Assembly (NCBI GenBank): GCA_902506225.1
Contig: LR733345.1
Location: 806,001 to 870,000, forward strand
DNA from: Faucicola sp902506225
Lineage (GTDB): Bacteria; Pseudomonadota; Gammaproteobacteria; Pseudomonadales; Moraxellaceae
DNA: 64,000 nt
Direction of reading: 5' to 3'
This document shows positions 7,499-17,168 of this stretch, piece after piece (position 1 is the stretch's first letter; each line of letters starts with the position of its first letter). The position numbers and the translations under genes were made by a program. The notes below the pieces were generated by a model that was given only the letters and a program-made list of their open reading frames with translations, had not been told where the DNA came from and ran no database searches.

Positions 7499-8290
7499 CT
7501 AGATTCGAGCAGATGGAGGTAGATAATAAGTCATCAAATCCTCATTTAACAGTTGATCGAGTGGCAATCTTTGACCGCAAATCGATGACCAATCAATACT
7601 CGGTAGCGCTAATTGTTGCGCGAGCCCAGCCAAAAATTCCGCTCTAGGTACGATGGATGCCCCTAAACGCAGCAAATGTGGGTTAGGCAACTGACAATCC
7701 ACCCAAGCAAATTGGGAATGCGCACACAGCTGCATTAACACAAAAAAAGCCGCTTTAGACGCATCTGTCACTCGGTGAAACATACTTTCACCAAAAAATG
7801 CTTGTCCTAGCTTTAGCCCATAGAGACCACCAATCAGCTCATCATCATCCCAAATCTCGACACTGTAAGCCACTTGCTCGGCATGGAGCGCCGTATACGC
7901 CTCAATCATAGCGGGACTGATCCAAGTAGCTGATCCAGAAGCTTCGGCATAGGTGCGGGTATCGGCACAGGCGGCGATGACCTCAGTAAAGGCAAGATTG
8001 AGGGAAAACGTCCAACCTGCATTTTTGATACGCCGTTTTAAGGTTTTACTGGCGCAAAAATCACTAGGATAAATAATACAGCGCGGATCAGGTGACCACC
8101 AAGCGATAGGCTCGCCCTCATTAAACCAAGGGAACATGCCTTGGCGATAAGCACACACTAAGGTATCAGCTGCCAAGTCACCCCCCAGCGCAATCAACCC
8201 TTCACCGTCAGGGTCTGCCGCCATCGGGTCAGGAAATTGATAACGGCAAAAGAAAGGGCGTTGTAATGGGTGATGATTTGGCAATGGCAT
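7499..8290 (-). CDS. aat: Leucyl/phenylalanyl-tRNA-protein transferase
   Basis: A protein of 263 residues. Aat attaches Leu or Phe to proteins beginning with Arg or Lys, giving N-degrons for ClpS-ClpAP. The family signatures YRQGMFPWFNEGEPIAWWSPDPR, GGLYGLKLGQAFFGESMFHRVTDASK and WVDCQLPNPHLLRLGA are present, and the length is about 20 residues above the E. coli protein because of the C-terminus. It lies 15 bp after trxB and 27 bp before bpt on the minus strand, an evident operon. Confidence 0.95.
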   Translation of the reverse strand: MPLPNHHPLQRPFFCRYQFPDPMAADPDGEGLIALGGDLAADTLVCAYRQGMFPWFNEGEPIAWWSPDPRCIIYPSDFCASKTLKRRIKNAGWTFSLNLAFTEVIAACADTRTYAEASGSATWISPAMIEAYTALHAEQVAYSVEIWDDDELIGGLYGLKLGQAFFGESMFHRVTDASKAAFFVLMQLCAHSQFAWVDCQLPNPHLLRLGASIVPRAEFLAGLAQQLALPSIDWSSICGQRLPLDQLLNEDLMTYYLPPSARI

Positions 8291-8305
8291 CGTTCAAGGC
8301 ATTAG

Positions 8306-9304
8306 CTAAACAGCAGAGGTATTGGCTGATACCGTGGTATTGGCATTCGCTAGATTGACGATATCTAAATATTTTTCTGCATCCAACGCCGCCATACAAC
8401 CCGTAGCTGCTGAGGTAATCGCTTGGCGATAGATATGGTCTGCCACATCCCCACAGGCAAACACGCCTTCGACACTTGTCGCTGTCGCATTGCCATCTAG
8501 ACCGCTTTTGACCACGATATAGCCATTATTCATCTCAAGCTGATCTTGGAAAATATCGGTGTTGGGTTTGTGCCCAATCGCCACGAACATACCAGGCGCG
8601 TTGATGGTTTTGGTAGACTGGTCTTGCAGGTTTTCAATCACTACGCCCGTCACACCTGCGTCATCACCCACCACTTCTTTAACTTGGCTATTCCATTCGA
8701 TGGTCACATTGCCATTTTTTTGTTTTTCAAATAATTGGTCTTGCAGAATTTTTTCTGATTTTAATTTATCACGTCGATGCACTAAGGTGACGTGGCTTGC
8801 GATGTTTGATAGATACAAGGCTTCTTCAACCGCTGTATTGCCACCGCCAATCACCACCACAGGCTTGCCGCGATAGAAGAACCCATCACAGGTCGCACAG
8901 GCAGAGACGCCAAGCCCCATAAATTTTTGTTCAGAGGCGAGACCCAAATATTGCGCTGATGCCCCTGTCGCTACAATGAGCGCATCACAGGTGTAAGTGG
9001 CGCTATTGCCCACTAAGGTGAAGGGTCGCTGAGTTAGGTTCACTTGGTTGATATGGTCATACACCAGTTGGGTGCCAAAACGCTCGGCATGGGCTTGCAT
9101 GCGTACCATCAAGTCAGGTCCCGTCAAGCCTTGTGGATCGCCAGGCCAGTTATCAACTTCAGTGGTGGTAGTCAACTGCCCGCCAATCTGCATACCCGTG
9201 ATAATGACTGGTTTTAAATTGGCGCGCGCTGCATACACGGCGGCAGAATAACCCGCTGGACCTGAACCCAAAATAATAAGCTGGTGATGGATAATTTCTG
9301 ACAT
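8306..9304 (-). CDS. trxB: Thioredoxin reductase
   Basis: A flavoprotein of 332 residues that reduces thioredoxin with NADPH. The FAD motif GSGPAGYSAAVYAARA is at residues 13-28. The redox-active disulfide CATC is C136/C139. The NADPH motif GGGNTAVEEALYL follows, and the second FAD motif GVFACGDVAD is near the C-terminus. A strong AGGAAAG ribosome-binding site precedes the ATG. It is the first gene of a trxB-aat-bpt operon, with ftsK transcribed divergently 433 bp away. The last ~15 residues (Ala/Asn/Thr/Ser-rich) extend beyond the usual family end. Confidence 0.96.
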   Translation of the reverse strand: MSEIIHHQLIILGSGPAGYSAAVYAARANLKPVIITGMQIGGQLTTTTEVDNWPGDPQGLTGPDLMVRMQAHAERFGTQLVYDHINQVNLTQRPFTLVGNSATYTCDALIVATGASAQYLGLASEQKFMGLGVSACATCDGFFYRGKPVVVIGGGNTAVEEALYLSNIASHVTLVHRRDKLKSEKILQDQLFEKQKNGNVTIEWNSQVKEVVGDDAGVTGVVIENLQDQSTKTINAPGMFVAIGHKPNTDIFQDQLEMNNGYIVVKSGLDGNATATSVEGVFACGDVADHIYRQAITSAATGCMAALDAEKYLDIVNLANANTTVSANTSAV

Positions 9305-9737
9305 ACGTCTTTCCTAACAATCGCTGAATAATAAACTAAATAATAAAATAGGCTAATTTTTGATTCATAAATAAGATAGGGGCTAACATCGAAAATAGCA
9401 AGTAAATGTTATTTTTATAACAGATTCATCGCGCAATCAACGCTCAAAAATGGCGTAAGCTTGTTATCAAAAAAACACCCTACTATCCGGCTTTGTTGGC
9501 TCAAACTGCATTTACCATAGCGCTTGAATTGGCCGATTTAACAAAGCAATTTTTCGCAAAAAAAAGCTCAGCAACTCACCACTGAGATTTGATATGATAG
9601 TCGATTAAAAAGGTGATTTTAATCAACGTTTTTCCAAAATCATTGTTTTTTCACAATCATTATCAGTCAGTCATGGCGCAGCAAAGCGTTGGCTTACGGC
9701 TTATCCAAAGCAGGTTCAAATTCAAAGGTAAATTGCG
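9305..9737. other. trxB-ftsK divergent intergenic region
   Basis: A 433-bp AT-rich region that should hold both divergent promoters. I see no RNA gene, strong hairpin or recognisable operator. Confidence 0.5.
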
Positions 9738-12700
9738 TTGTCTTATTATATTCGTCAAAGTGTGCTTACGATTATCTGGCTAATCGTGGCATTGTTGTTA
9801 GTCATGTCCCTCATCAGTTATTCCGCCAATGATCCTAGTTGGTCGCATATCAGTAGTGCGGCAAATGAAGTCAGTAACTTGGCAGGCACGGGTGGTGCTT
9901 GGCTGGCTGATATTTTGTATGCATTTTTGGGAGCGGCAAGCTGGTGGCTCATCGTCATTGCCTGTTATGAAGCTTGGAATATATGGCGCCATGATGTAGA
10001 GCCTAATGGCTTGTTACGTTTTTTGGGTTATATTTTTTTAATCATTGCCACCGCAGGGCTGACAGGCGTGTTATCGTTTGGCTGGTTGGCGCAAGGCATG
10101 ATCGGGCAAATCGTTGGCAACGGGCTTAGTAGTTTATTAACCTACTGGGGGACGTTGCTGTTTTTATTGGTGTTTATTGCGATCACCGTGACGTTTACCT
10201 TTGATTTACATTGGCATGAGATTTTATCAGGTCAAGCCATTCGCAGCCGCCTACAAGCTGAAGCTGCAGATGAAGAAGAAACCAATACTGAATTCAAAGC
10301 GGCTGCTCAAGAAGCAAGCCAAGCAAAACCACACGATACTGCGCAACTGCCTTTGCCTTTAGCCTCCCATGACACTGAACAAACCGCTTATGACAGTAGT
10401 CATCTAGCGGATGATGAGGCGTTTGTCGGCAGTCCACTCGATGCGTTTTTGGATGAAACGGGTTTTAGTGAAATTAAAGATTATGAATGGCTCGAAGAAA
10501 ACGATGCCACCAATCCATTTAAACCCGTCAGCTCAACCTATGTGGCAAATACCAAGCTGACCAAAAAACTCGATGAAAAACTGCAAAGTGAAATCATTAA
10601 AAAACCGTTTAAAATGCCTACCTTGAACAAGCCTCATTCGATACAAGTAGACTCGCAAATCACTCAGCCAACTCAGACAAAGCAGCCTAGTGTAGATAGT
10701 GTAGATGTATCGCAAGCTATGCCAACTATGGATGAAGCATCTATGATGTCTGCTATGTCTGCCGCAGGCACAGGGGAGTTAGCGGATAAACACATTTCTG
10801 AGTCGATGACGGGTGTAGAGATGGCTGAACAGGACACGGCTATTGGGTCGTCACATTTGGATCATTTAGCGGATAGCGTAGATCCTGGATATGACTTATC
10901 ACAAAATCCTGTGCTAGAGCCACCATTCGAGGGCATTAAAACAGAGGGCATTAAAGCAGAAGGCATTGAAGCAGAAAGTATTGAAGTAGAAGGCATTGAA
11001 ACACCACCCACCTCAGTCGCATCGTTATTGGGTATGCGACAAGTCCCACCACAAGCCGTCACCCAGATTACTGGTAACGAGATTGATGCCCCCAAGATTG
11101 ATGGTAATCAGATAACCCCTTCAATACCGACCCACAGCCGTTCGGTGGAGTCTGAGCTACTCGACCAAATCGAACAGCCCGCAGCGCCTCAGGTCAGTCA
11201 GCCGCTCGATATCAATGATGATAGCCTGTTTAGTCATAAATCGCGTGCCATGCAAACCGCAGCTTATCGTGCCAATTTAAGCCCGTTACCGGAATTATCG
11301 CTGCTTGATTTGCCTGACCCTGACCGTAAGCCAAGCTACAGCCGTGAACAGTTGCAGCAGCTATCAGCGCTGTTAGAAATCAAGCTACAAGAATTTAATA
11401 TCAAAGCAGAAGTGGTCAATGCGCAAATGGGTCCAGTGGTGACACGCTTTGAAGTGTCGCTGGCTCCAGGACTTAAAGCAAGTAAGGTGACAGGTATTGC
11501 CAAGGACTTGGCTCGGTCGCTATCTATGGCATCGGTGCGTGTGGTGGAAGTCATTCCAGGTAAACCTTATATCGGTATCGAAGTGCCCAATCCGCAACGC
11601 CAAATGGTACGACTCATCGAACTGCTGAAAACAGAAGCTTATCAAGACCCTGATGGCTTGATCAGCATGGCAATGGGCAAAGATATTGCAGGTAGACCGA
11701 TTATTGCGGATTTAGCCAAAGCGCCACACATGCTAGTAGCAGGTACCACAGGTTCGGGTAAATCAGTGTTGGTGAATTCGCTGTTATTGTCAATGCTGCT
11801 CAAATACACACCAGAGCAGCTGCGATTGATTTTGATTGACCCCAAACAGCTCGAGCTTGCCAACTATGGTGATATTCCGCATCTGCTCACTCCCGTAGTC
11901 ACCGATATGACCGAAGCAGCCAGTGCTCTAGCGTGGAGTGTGGCTGAGATGGAGCGTCGTTATCAGCTGATGTCATTATTCAAAGTGCGTAAGCTTGATG
12001 AATTCAACAAAAAAGTCATGGCAGCTGAACAAAGTGGTGAGCCGTTACTGGATCCACTTTGGCGACCCAATGACAGTGTCAGCCAAGATAGAGCGCCAAA
12101 ATTAAAACCGTTACCACAAATTGTGATTGTGGCGGATGAGTTTGCTGACATGATTATGCAGGTGGGCAAACAAGCTGAGGAGCTGATTACCCGTTTGGCG
12201 CAAAAATCGCGTGCCGCAGGAATTCATTTGATTTTGGCGACCCAGCGCCCCTCAGTGGATGTGATTACTGGCTTGATTAAAGCCAATATTCCCGTCCGTG
12301 CCGCACTTCGCGTCAACTCAAAAGTCGACTCGCGTACCATTTTGGATGCCGGTGGCGCAGAGGATATGCTTGGGCATGGGGATATGCTGTTTTTAGGACC
12401 TGGTCAAATCGAGCCTAACCGTGTACATGGTGCTTTTATCAGCGATGCGGAAGTCAACCGTGTGTGTGATGCATGGCGCGAGCGAGGCGCACCTAATTAT
12501 ATTGATAATATGTTTGATAACTTTGAGCTAAGCTCAGCGCCAAGTGGTGGCGATGCTAGTGGGTCTAACAATGGCGAAGAAGACCCACTGTATGATGATG
12601 TAGTGGCATTTTTGCTCGAAACCCGTAAAGTCTCTGCATCAAGCATTCAGCGCAAATTTAGTATCGGCTATAACCGCGCAGCACGTATCGTTGATGCCAT

Positions 12701-12761
12701 GGAAGAGGCGGGTTTGGTAAGTGGCATGACCAAAAGTGGTAAACGTGAGCTATTAATGTAG
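9738..12761 (+). CDS. ftsK: DNA translocase FtsK
   Basis: A protein of 1007 residues. The N-terminus has about four membrane helices within residues 10-165 that anchor FtsK at the division septum. A long acidic, low-complexity linker (~170-490) follows, including five tandem EGI(K/E)x pentapeptides. The motor domain has Walker A AGTTGSGKSVLV and Walker B IVIVADEFADMI with the ILATQRPSVDVITG motif. The C-terminal winged-helix gamma domain (VAFLLETRKVSASSIQRKFSIGYNRAARIVDAMEEAGLV) reads KOPS to direct translocation to dif. The start is TTG, supported by AAAGGT 8 bp upstream and by the first membrane helix immediately after; no ATG is available nearby. A terminator follows the stop codon. Confidence 0.96.
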   Translation: MSYYIRQSVLTIIWLIVALLLVMSLISYSANDPSWSHISSAANEVSNLAGTGGAWLADILYAFLGAASWWLIVIACYEAWNIWRHDVEPNGLLRFLGYIFLIIATAGLTGVLSFGWLAQGMIGQIVGNGLSSLLTYWGTLLFLLVFIAITVTFTFDLHWHEILSGQAIRSRLQAEAADEEETNTEFKAAAQEASQAKPHDTAQLPLPLASHDTEQTAYDSSHLADDEAFVGSPLDAFLDETGFSEIKDYEWLEENDATNPFKPVSSTYVANTKLTKKLDEKLQSEIIKKPFKMPTLNKPHSIQVDSQITQPTQTKQPSVDSVDVSQAMPTMDEASMMSAMSAAGTGELADKHISESMTGVEMAEQDTAIGSSHLDHLADSVDPGYDLSQNPVLEPPFEGIKTEGIKAEGIEAESIEVEGIETPPTSVASLLGMRQVPPQAVTQITGNEIDAPKIDGNQITPSIPTHSRSVESELLDQIEQPAAPQVSQPLDINDDSLFSHKSRAMQTAAYRANLSPLPELSLLDLPDPDRKPSYSREQLQQLSALLEIKLQEFNIKAEVVNAQMGPVVTRFEVSLAPGLKASKVTGIAKDLARSLSMASVRVVEVIPGKPYIGIEVPNPQRQMVRLIELLKTEAYQDPDGLISMAMGKDIAGRPIIADLAKAPHMLVAGTTGSGKSVLVNSLLLSMLLKYTPEQLRLILIDPKQLELANYGDIPHLLTPVVTDMTEAASALAWSVAEMERRYQLMSLFKVRKLDEFNKKVMAAEQSGEPLLDPLWRPNDSVSQDRAPKLKPLPQIVIVADEFADMIMQVGKQAEELITRLAQKSRAAGIHLILATQRPSVDVITGLIKANIPVRAALRVNSKVDSRTILDAGGAEDMLGHGDMLFLGPGQIEPNRVHGAFISDAEVNRVCDAWRERGAPNYIDNMFDNFELSSAPSGGDASGSNNGEEDPLYDDVVAFLLETRKVSASSIQRKFSIGYNRAARIVDAMEEAGLVSGMTKSGKRELLM
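10930..11004 (+). repeat. 15-bp minisatellite in the ftsK linker
   Basis: Five consecutive 15-bp units (GAGGGCATTAAAACA and variants) encode EGIKT-EGIKA-EGIEA-ESIEV-EGIET. The array keeps the frame and lies in the disordered linker, so copy number could vary without loss of function. Confidence 0.85.
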
Positions 12762-12778
12762 AGGTTAGACAAAATAAA

Positions 12779-12808
12779 AAAAGGTGCAATTTATGCACCT
12801 TTTTTTAT
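12779..12808 (+). terminator. ftsK terminator
   Basis: AAGGTGCA-ATTTA-TGCACCTT followed by a T run. The A run on the 5' side lets it also serve the convergent ridA. Confidence 0.88.
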
Positions 12809-12836
12809 TTAACGTTTTGAGCGGTTATGGGTTCAT

Positions 12837-13202
12837 TTAGTCTATGGTATTTTGCGCTGCGACTACGACAATTTCTAATTTCCACAATGGATTAACCAAT
12901 TCAGCTTTGACTGTGGCACGGGTAGGCTTTGGGCAATCGGCTAACCAATCGCCCCACAAGCTATTCACCACCGCAAAATCCGCCAAATCCTTGATAAAAA
13001 TCTGAGCGGTTAGCAGACGTGATTTGTCGCTATTGGCTTTGGCGAGCATGGCGTCGATATTGTCTAGCACTTCTTTGGTTTGTGTGTGGATATCGGCAGT
13101 GTCGGTATTTGGCACTTGTCCTGCGAGGTACACCACTTGGTTAAAAATGGTAATTTCACTTAGATAGTCATTGCTATCAAATCGTTGAATTTGTGCGGTC
13201 AT
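12837..13202 (-). CDS. RidA-family enamine/imine deaminase
   Basis: A protein of 121 residues. RidA proteins hydrolyse reactive 2-imino acids to keto acids. The conserved C-terminal half is present: PTRATVKAEL with the substrate-binding Arg, and LWKLEIVVVAA with the conserved Glu. The N-terminal FNQVVYLAGQVP also fits. AAGGAAAA precedes the ATG. It lies 86 bp downstream of dadA on the same strand and is probably co-transcribed. Since DadA produces imino acid intermediates from D-amino acids, a dedicated RidA paralogue makes sense. Subfamily not determined. Confidence 0.88.
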   Translation of the reverse strand: MTAQIQRFDSNDYLSEITIFNQVVYLAGQVPNTDTADIHTQTKEVLDNIDAMLAKANSDKSRLLTAQIFIKDLADFAVVNSLWGDWLADCPKPTRATVKAELVNPLWKLEIVVVAAQNTID

Positions 13203-13288
13203 GGTGTTTTCCTTGTGAACGGATAGAGGTTATTTATGCATATGCTTTACAAATAATATTTACAGGTATTTCTGATAGAGAATAGATA

Positions 13289-14542
13289 CTAGGAATAACG
13301 CTGTAATGATAAGCCGTCAATGCGAATATCAGGCGTTTTGCCGAGCACCAAATCGCTGATTAATTTGCCAGAGCCACACGCCATTGTCCACCCCAATGTG
13401 CCATGTCCTGTGTTCAAAAATAAATTGCGATACCGAATCGCGCCAATGATAGGGGTGCTATCGGGGGTCATCGGACGTAGCCCTGTCCAAAAACTTGCGT
13501 TTGGCAAATCACCGCCTGCGAATAAGTCCTGCGTGACCATTTCGAGTGTGGCACGGCGCTGCGGGTTTAGACTTACATCAAAACCACTTAATTCTGCCAT
13601 ACCGCCCACGCGAATACGGTTGTCAAAGCGAGTAATGGCGATTTTATAGGTTTCATCAAGCACCGTTGATTGGGGCGCTAAATCAGCATTGATAATCGGC
13701 ACAGTCAGTGAATAGCCTTTGACAGGGTATACAGGCAGGTTAAGCTGTAGCGGTTGCAAAAGCGCCCGAGAATAACTGCCCAACGCCAGTACATACTGGT
13801 CTGCCGTTAATAACTCACCATTTACCACTACCCCTTTAATCGCCCCAGCGTCAACTACCAGTTTTTCGATGGTTTGATTGTATAAAAATTTCACCCCTAG
13901 CGCTTTGGCTTGTTGTTCTAATGCTTGGCAAAACAAAAAGCAATCGCCTGTTTCATCATGCGGCAAATGCAACCCGCCAACCAGCTTATCAGTAGCATTT
14001 GCCAACGCGGGCTCAATATCAGCCAACGCCTTGCTGTTGTCAATCAGCTTAAAAGGCACGCCTGAATCTTGCAACACGTTAATATCTTGCTGTACAGCCT
14101 CTAGTTGGGCGGCTTTACGAAAAACTTGTAAGGTACCTTGTGAGCGGTTTTCGTAGTGAATGCCGGTGTCTTGACGCAGCTGCTGCAGACAGTCGCGGCT
14201 GTATTCTGCCACTCGTACCATGCGCTCTTTGTTGATGGCATAGCGCTTGGCATTGCAGTTTTTGAGCATTTGTAGCATCCATTGTAACTGCCACAGACTA
14301 CCATCTAATTTGATGGCTAAAGGGGCGTGTTGTTGGAATAACCATTTAACCGCCTTCAATGGAATACCAGGGGCTGCCCAAGGGGTAGAGTAGCCAGGGG
14401 AGATTTGCCCCGCATTGCCAAAACTGGTTTCTTGTGCGGCACCTGCTTGGCGGTCAATCACCGTGACTTCTACGCCTTGCTTGGCTAAATAATAGGCACT
14501 TGTCACCCCAATCACGCCACTACCCAGTACCAATACGCGCAT
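13289..14542 (-). CDS. dadA: D-amino acid dehydrogenase small subunit
   Basis: A protein of 417 residues from the ATG at 14542. It oxidises D-alanine and other D-amino acids to keto acid and ammonia at the membrane, feeding electrons to the respiratory chain. MRVLVLGSGVIGVTSAYYLA is the FAD-binding beta-alpha-beta unit. The family stretches NAGQISPGYSTPWAAPGIPLKA, DETYKIAITRFDNRIRVGGMAE and NTGHGTLGWTMACGSG are all present. Upstream TTG at 14554 would add four residues (MGGG), but these come from the GGGGGGAGG ribosome-binding purines, which sit unusually close to the ATG. A divergent Lrp-type gene 114 bp away and a downstream ridA gene complete an alanine catabolic unit; no dadX racemase is present here. 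Confidence 0.94.
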   Translation of the reverse strand: MRVLVLGSGVIGVTSAYYLAKQGVEVTVIDRQAGAAQETSFGNAGQISPGYSTPWAAPGIPLKAVKWLFQQHAPLAIKLDGSLWQLQWMLQMLKNCNAKRYAINKERMVRVAEYSRDCLQQLRQDTGIHYENRSQGTLQVFRKAAQLEAVQQDINVLQDSGVPFKLIDNSKALADIEPALANATDKLVGGLHLPHDETGDCFLFCQALEQQAKALGVKFLYNQTIEKLVVDAGAIKGVVVNGELLTADQYVLALGSYSRALLQPLQLNLPVYPVKGYSLTVPIINADLAPQSTVLDETYKIAITRFDNRIRVGGMAELSGFDVSLNPQRRATLEMVTQDLFAGGDLPNASFWTGLRPMTPDSTPIIGAIRYRNLFLNTGHGTLGWTMACGSGKLISDLVLGKTPDIRIDGLSLQRYS

Positions 14543-14656
14543 ACCTCCCCCCAAATATCTGCTTAATTATCAGTTAATTTCGCTAGTATAAGCAAATTTT
14601 TGCAGTGAATTTTGCTGTTTTTATGCTAGAATTTTGCTGATATTATCGGTTTTATC

Positions 14657-15163
14657 ATGCCAATCATCAAAAAACAGGGTTTTCATTTTGCTATGCGTAC
14701 TTTAGACCGTACCGACCGTTTAATCCTTGAAATCTTGCAACAGCAAGCCCGAATTTCTATCAGCGAATTGGCCGCCAGAGTTAACCTATCAACCACGCCT
14801 TGCTCAGACCGAGTTAAACGGCTAGAGCGTGAAGGTACTATCTTAGGTTATCATGCGCGGTTAAATCCCAATTTGGTCAATAAAAGCTTGTTGGTATTTT
14901 TAGAGATAAAGCTATCTACCAAGTCGGGCGATGTCTTTGAACAAGTGAGCAAAAAACTGTCAGAAATTCCCGAGATACTAGAATGTCATTTGATTTCGGG
15001 TGAGTTTGATTTTTTGGTCAAAGCGCGGCTAAAAGAGATGAGTTCTTACCGTAAGTTACTGGGCAATATCTTAAAACAGTTGCCAGCGGCGGTGGAAACC
15101 CACAGTTTGATTGTAATGGAAGAGATTAAAGAAAGCTTGCATTTGGATGTGACAATGACCTAA
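14657..15163 (+). CDS. Lrp/AsnC-family regulator, probably of dadA
   Basis: A protein of up to 168 residues. The N-terminal winged helix (LDRTDRLILEILQQQARISISELAARVNLSTTPCSDRVKRLEREG) and C-terminal RAM ligand-binding domain (LECHLISGEFDFLVKARL, YRKLLGNILKQLP) are typical of Lrp. The family usually starts like MRTLDRTDRLIL, so the ATG at 14693 (codon 13) may be the true start; neither start has a good ribosome-binding site. It is divergent from dadA with 114 bp between, the arrangement of DadR, which activates alanine catabolism in response to alanine. That role is inferred from position. Confidence 0.88.
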   Translation: MPIIKKQGFHFAMRTLDRTDRLILEILQQQARISISELAARVNLSTTPCSDRVKRLEREGTILGYHARLNPNLVNKSLLVFLEIKLSTKSGDVFEQVSKKLSEIPEILECHLISGEFDFLVKARLKEMSSYRKLLGNILKQLPAAVETHSLIVMEEIKESLHLDVTMT

Positions 15164-15234
15164 CTGTCGTGCAAGCTTTACGATATATGCTTTGTGATAC
15201 ATAATTTCCGATACATGCTTTGCGACAGATGAAA

Positions 15235-15262
15235 AAAAAGACTGCCAAATTGCAGTCTTTTT
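15235..15262 (-). terminator. Bidirectional terminator between the Lrp-type gene and nadE
   Basis: AAAAAGACTGC-CAAATT-GCAGTCTTTTT has an 11-bp stem with A and T runs on either side. It lies between convergent genes. Confidence 0.85.
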
Positions 15263-15290
15263 ATGCTGTCCCGACTTAGAATTTTGGAAA

Positions 15291-17168
15291 TTAGAGTTTT
15301 GGAAACTCTAGCGACCAGTGGTTGACGAGTGGATAGCGACGCTCACGCCCAAAGGCGCGGTGGGTAATCTTGGTGCCAATCGCCGCTTGACGACGTTTGT
15401 ATTCATTACGGTCTACCATATTGAGTACTTTTTTCACCACATCTTTATCATAACCGGCTTCTACAATCGCATCATACCCAAAGTCGCGATCGATATACAG
15501 CTCTAGCATTTTATCGAGGGTATCATAATCAGGCAGACTGTCTTGATCTTTTTGGTCAGGGCGAAGTTCAGCAGAAGGCGGACGCGTAATCACACGCTCA
15601 GGAATCACCGGCGTTTCTTCTAGGCGGTTGCGATAGTTGGCGAGAGCATATACTTGGGTTTTATACACATCTTTTAAGACATCAAATCCGCCTGCCATAT
15701 CCCCATACAATGTCGCATAGCCCACCGCCATCTCTGACTTGTTGCCAGTGGTGATGACTAGATGACCAAATTTGTTGGACAATGCCATCAAAATCATGCC
15801 ACGCGCACGGGCTTGGATATTTTCTTCAGTGGTGTCAGCGGTGGTGTTGCTAAACATCGGCGCTAGCGTATGACGCATGCCTTCAACGGCGGCATGAATC
15901 GGGCACACGGTATAAGACACGTTGAGTCGGTGTGCCTGCGCCTGCGCGTCTTGCAGGCTGATTTGCGAGGTGTACTCATAGGGCATCATGACCGCATAAA
16001 CTTTATCTGCACCTAAGGCATCAACCGCGATACATAGCGTGAGCGCCGAGTCTATCCCGCCTGACAACCCAACCAATACGCCTTTAAAGCCAGAATGATT
16101 GACATAATCACGCAAGCCGACAACCAGCGCTTGATAAGTTTCAGCGATTTGGCTGAGTGCAAGCGGTGATTTGCGCTGTTCTGATAATATCACTTGACCG
16201 CTTTGGGCATCGTGACGAGCAACCACATACAGGGTATGCTGCAAAAATCTTGGTGCTTCTTGCACGATTTTACCTTGAGCGTTGACGACCATCGAGCCGC
16301 CATCAAACACCAAGTCATCTTGACCGCCCACGCTATTGGCATACACAATCGGGATATTGTGCTCAGTGGCACGACTTTTTAATAAAGCCTTACGTTGTTC
16401 TTGCTTGTTTTGCTCAAAGGGCGAGGCATTGAGGCTGATGATGATTTCCGCACCTTTTTCTTTGAGTGCGCGAATGGGAGCGTCTTGCCATAAATCTTCG
16501 CAGATAAGTAGTCCAATGGTCAGCCCTTGATAGTCAAATAACACTTGGTTGTGACCGGTATTAAAATAGCGGCGTTCATCAAATACGCCATAGTTTGGCA
16601 AGCATTGTTTGTGATAAAAGCCTTTTTGCTGGCCATTGTGAATGATAGCCACTGAGTTAAACGTGCCATTGGGGTCAATGTGTGGATAACCCACTAGCAT
16701 CACGATATCTTTGACCGTGTAGAGCAATTCAAAAGCAAGTTTCACGCGTGAGGCAAGACTTGGACGTAGTAACAAATCTTCAGGCGGATAGCCCAGCAGT
16801 GATAACTCAGGAAAGACAATGATATTAGCCCCCTTGTCACGGGCATCTTTAGCCAGCTCTACCATTTTTTTGGCATTGTTGATGACATCACCGACAATAA
16901 ATTGCTGCTGTGCTACCGCAATTTTTAGCCCCACCATAGAATCTGCTTGGCTAATTGGTTGGCTAGTCGGTTGGCTTGATGACTGAGAGGTTGACTGAGA
17001 AACTGATTGAGAAGACTGAGAAACTGATTGAGAAGTTGGCTGAGCAGGTTTTTGAGAAACTGGCTGTGGGTTTGCTGTTTGGCTTGGCGTAGTAGCTTCG
17101 GCGGTCATTGACTCACTCGGCAGCTGCGTTGGTACGCTATCATCTGGGGTTAAATCAAGGTGTGACAT
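15291..17168 (-). CDS. nadE: Glutamine-dependent NAD+ synthetase with a Ser/Gln-rich N-terminal extension
   Basis: A protein of 625 residues that makes NAD from deamido-NAD with ammonia from glutamine. Residues ~78-340 form a nitrilase-fold glutaminase with the Glu in FPELSLLGYPPED and the Cys in GLLICEDLWQ. Residues ~360-600 form the synthetase with the ATP loop GLSGGIDSALTL. Without the first 77 residues the length (548) is normal. The extension is unusual: MSHLDLTPDD..., then residues ~38-75 made of SQS/SQP repeats. It seems real, because the ATG at 17168 has a good AAGGA site whereas the internal ATG at 16937 (MVGLKIAVAQ) has none. It is convergent with the Lrp gene. Confidence 0.92.
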   Translation of the reverse strand: MSHLDLTPDDSVPTQLPSESMTAEATTPSQTANPQPVSQKPAQPTSQSVSQSSQSVSQSTSQSSSQPTSQPISQADSMVGLKIAVAQQQFIVGDVINNAKKMVELAKDARDKGANIIVFPELSLLGYPPEDLLLRPSLASRVKLAFELLYTVKDIVMLVGYPHIDPNGTFNSVAIIHNGQQKGFYHKQCLPNYGVFDERRYFNTGHNQVLFDYQGLTIGLLICEDLWQDAPIRALKEKGAEIIISLNASPFEQNKQEQRKALLKSRATEHNIPIVYANSVGGQDDLVFDGGSMVVNAQGKIVQEAPRFLQHTLYVVARHDAQSGQVILSEQRKSPLALSQIAETYQALVVGLRDYVNHSGFKGVLVGLSGGIDSALTLCIAVDALGADKVYAVMMPYEYTSQISLQDAQAQAHRLNVSYTVCPIHAAVEGMRHTLAPMFSNTTADTTEENIQARARGMILMALSNKFGHLVITTGNKSEMAVGYATLYGDMAGGFDVLKDVYKTQVYALANYRNRLEETPVIPERVITRPPSAELRPDQKDQDSLPDYDTLDKMLELYIDRDFGYDAIVEAGYDKDVVKKVLNMVDRNEYKRRQAAIGTKITHRAFGRERRYPLVNHWSLEFPKL

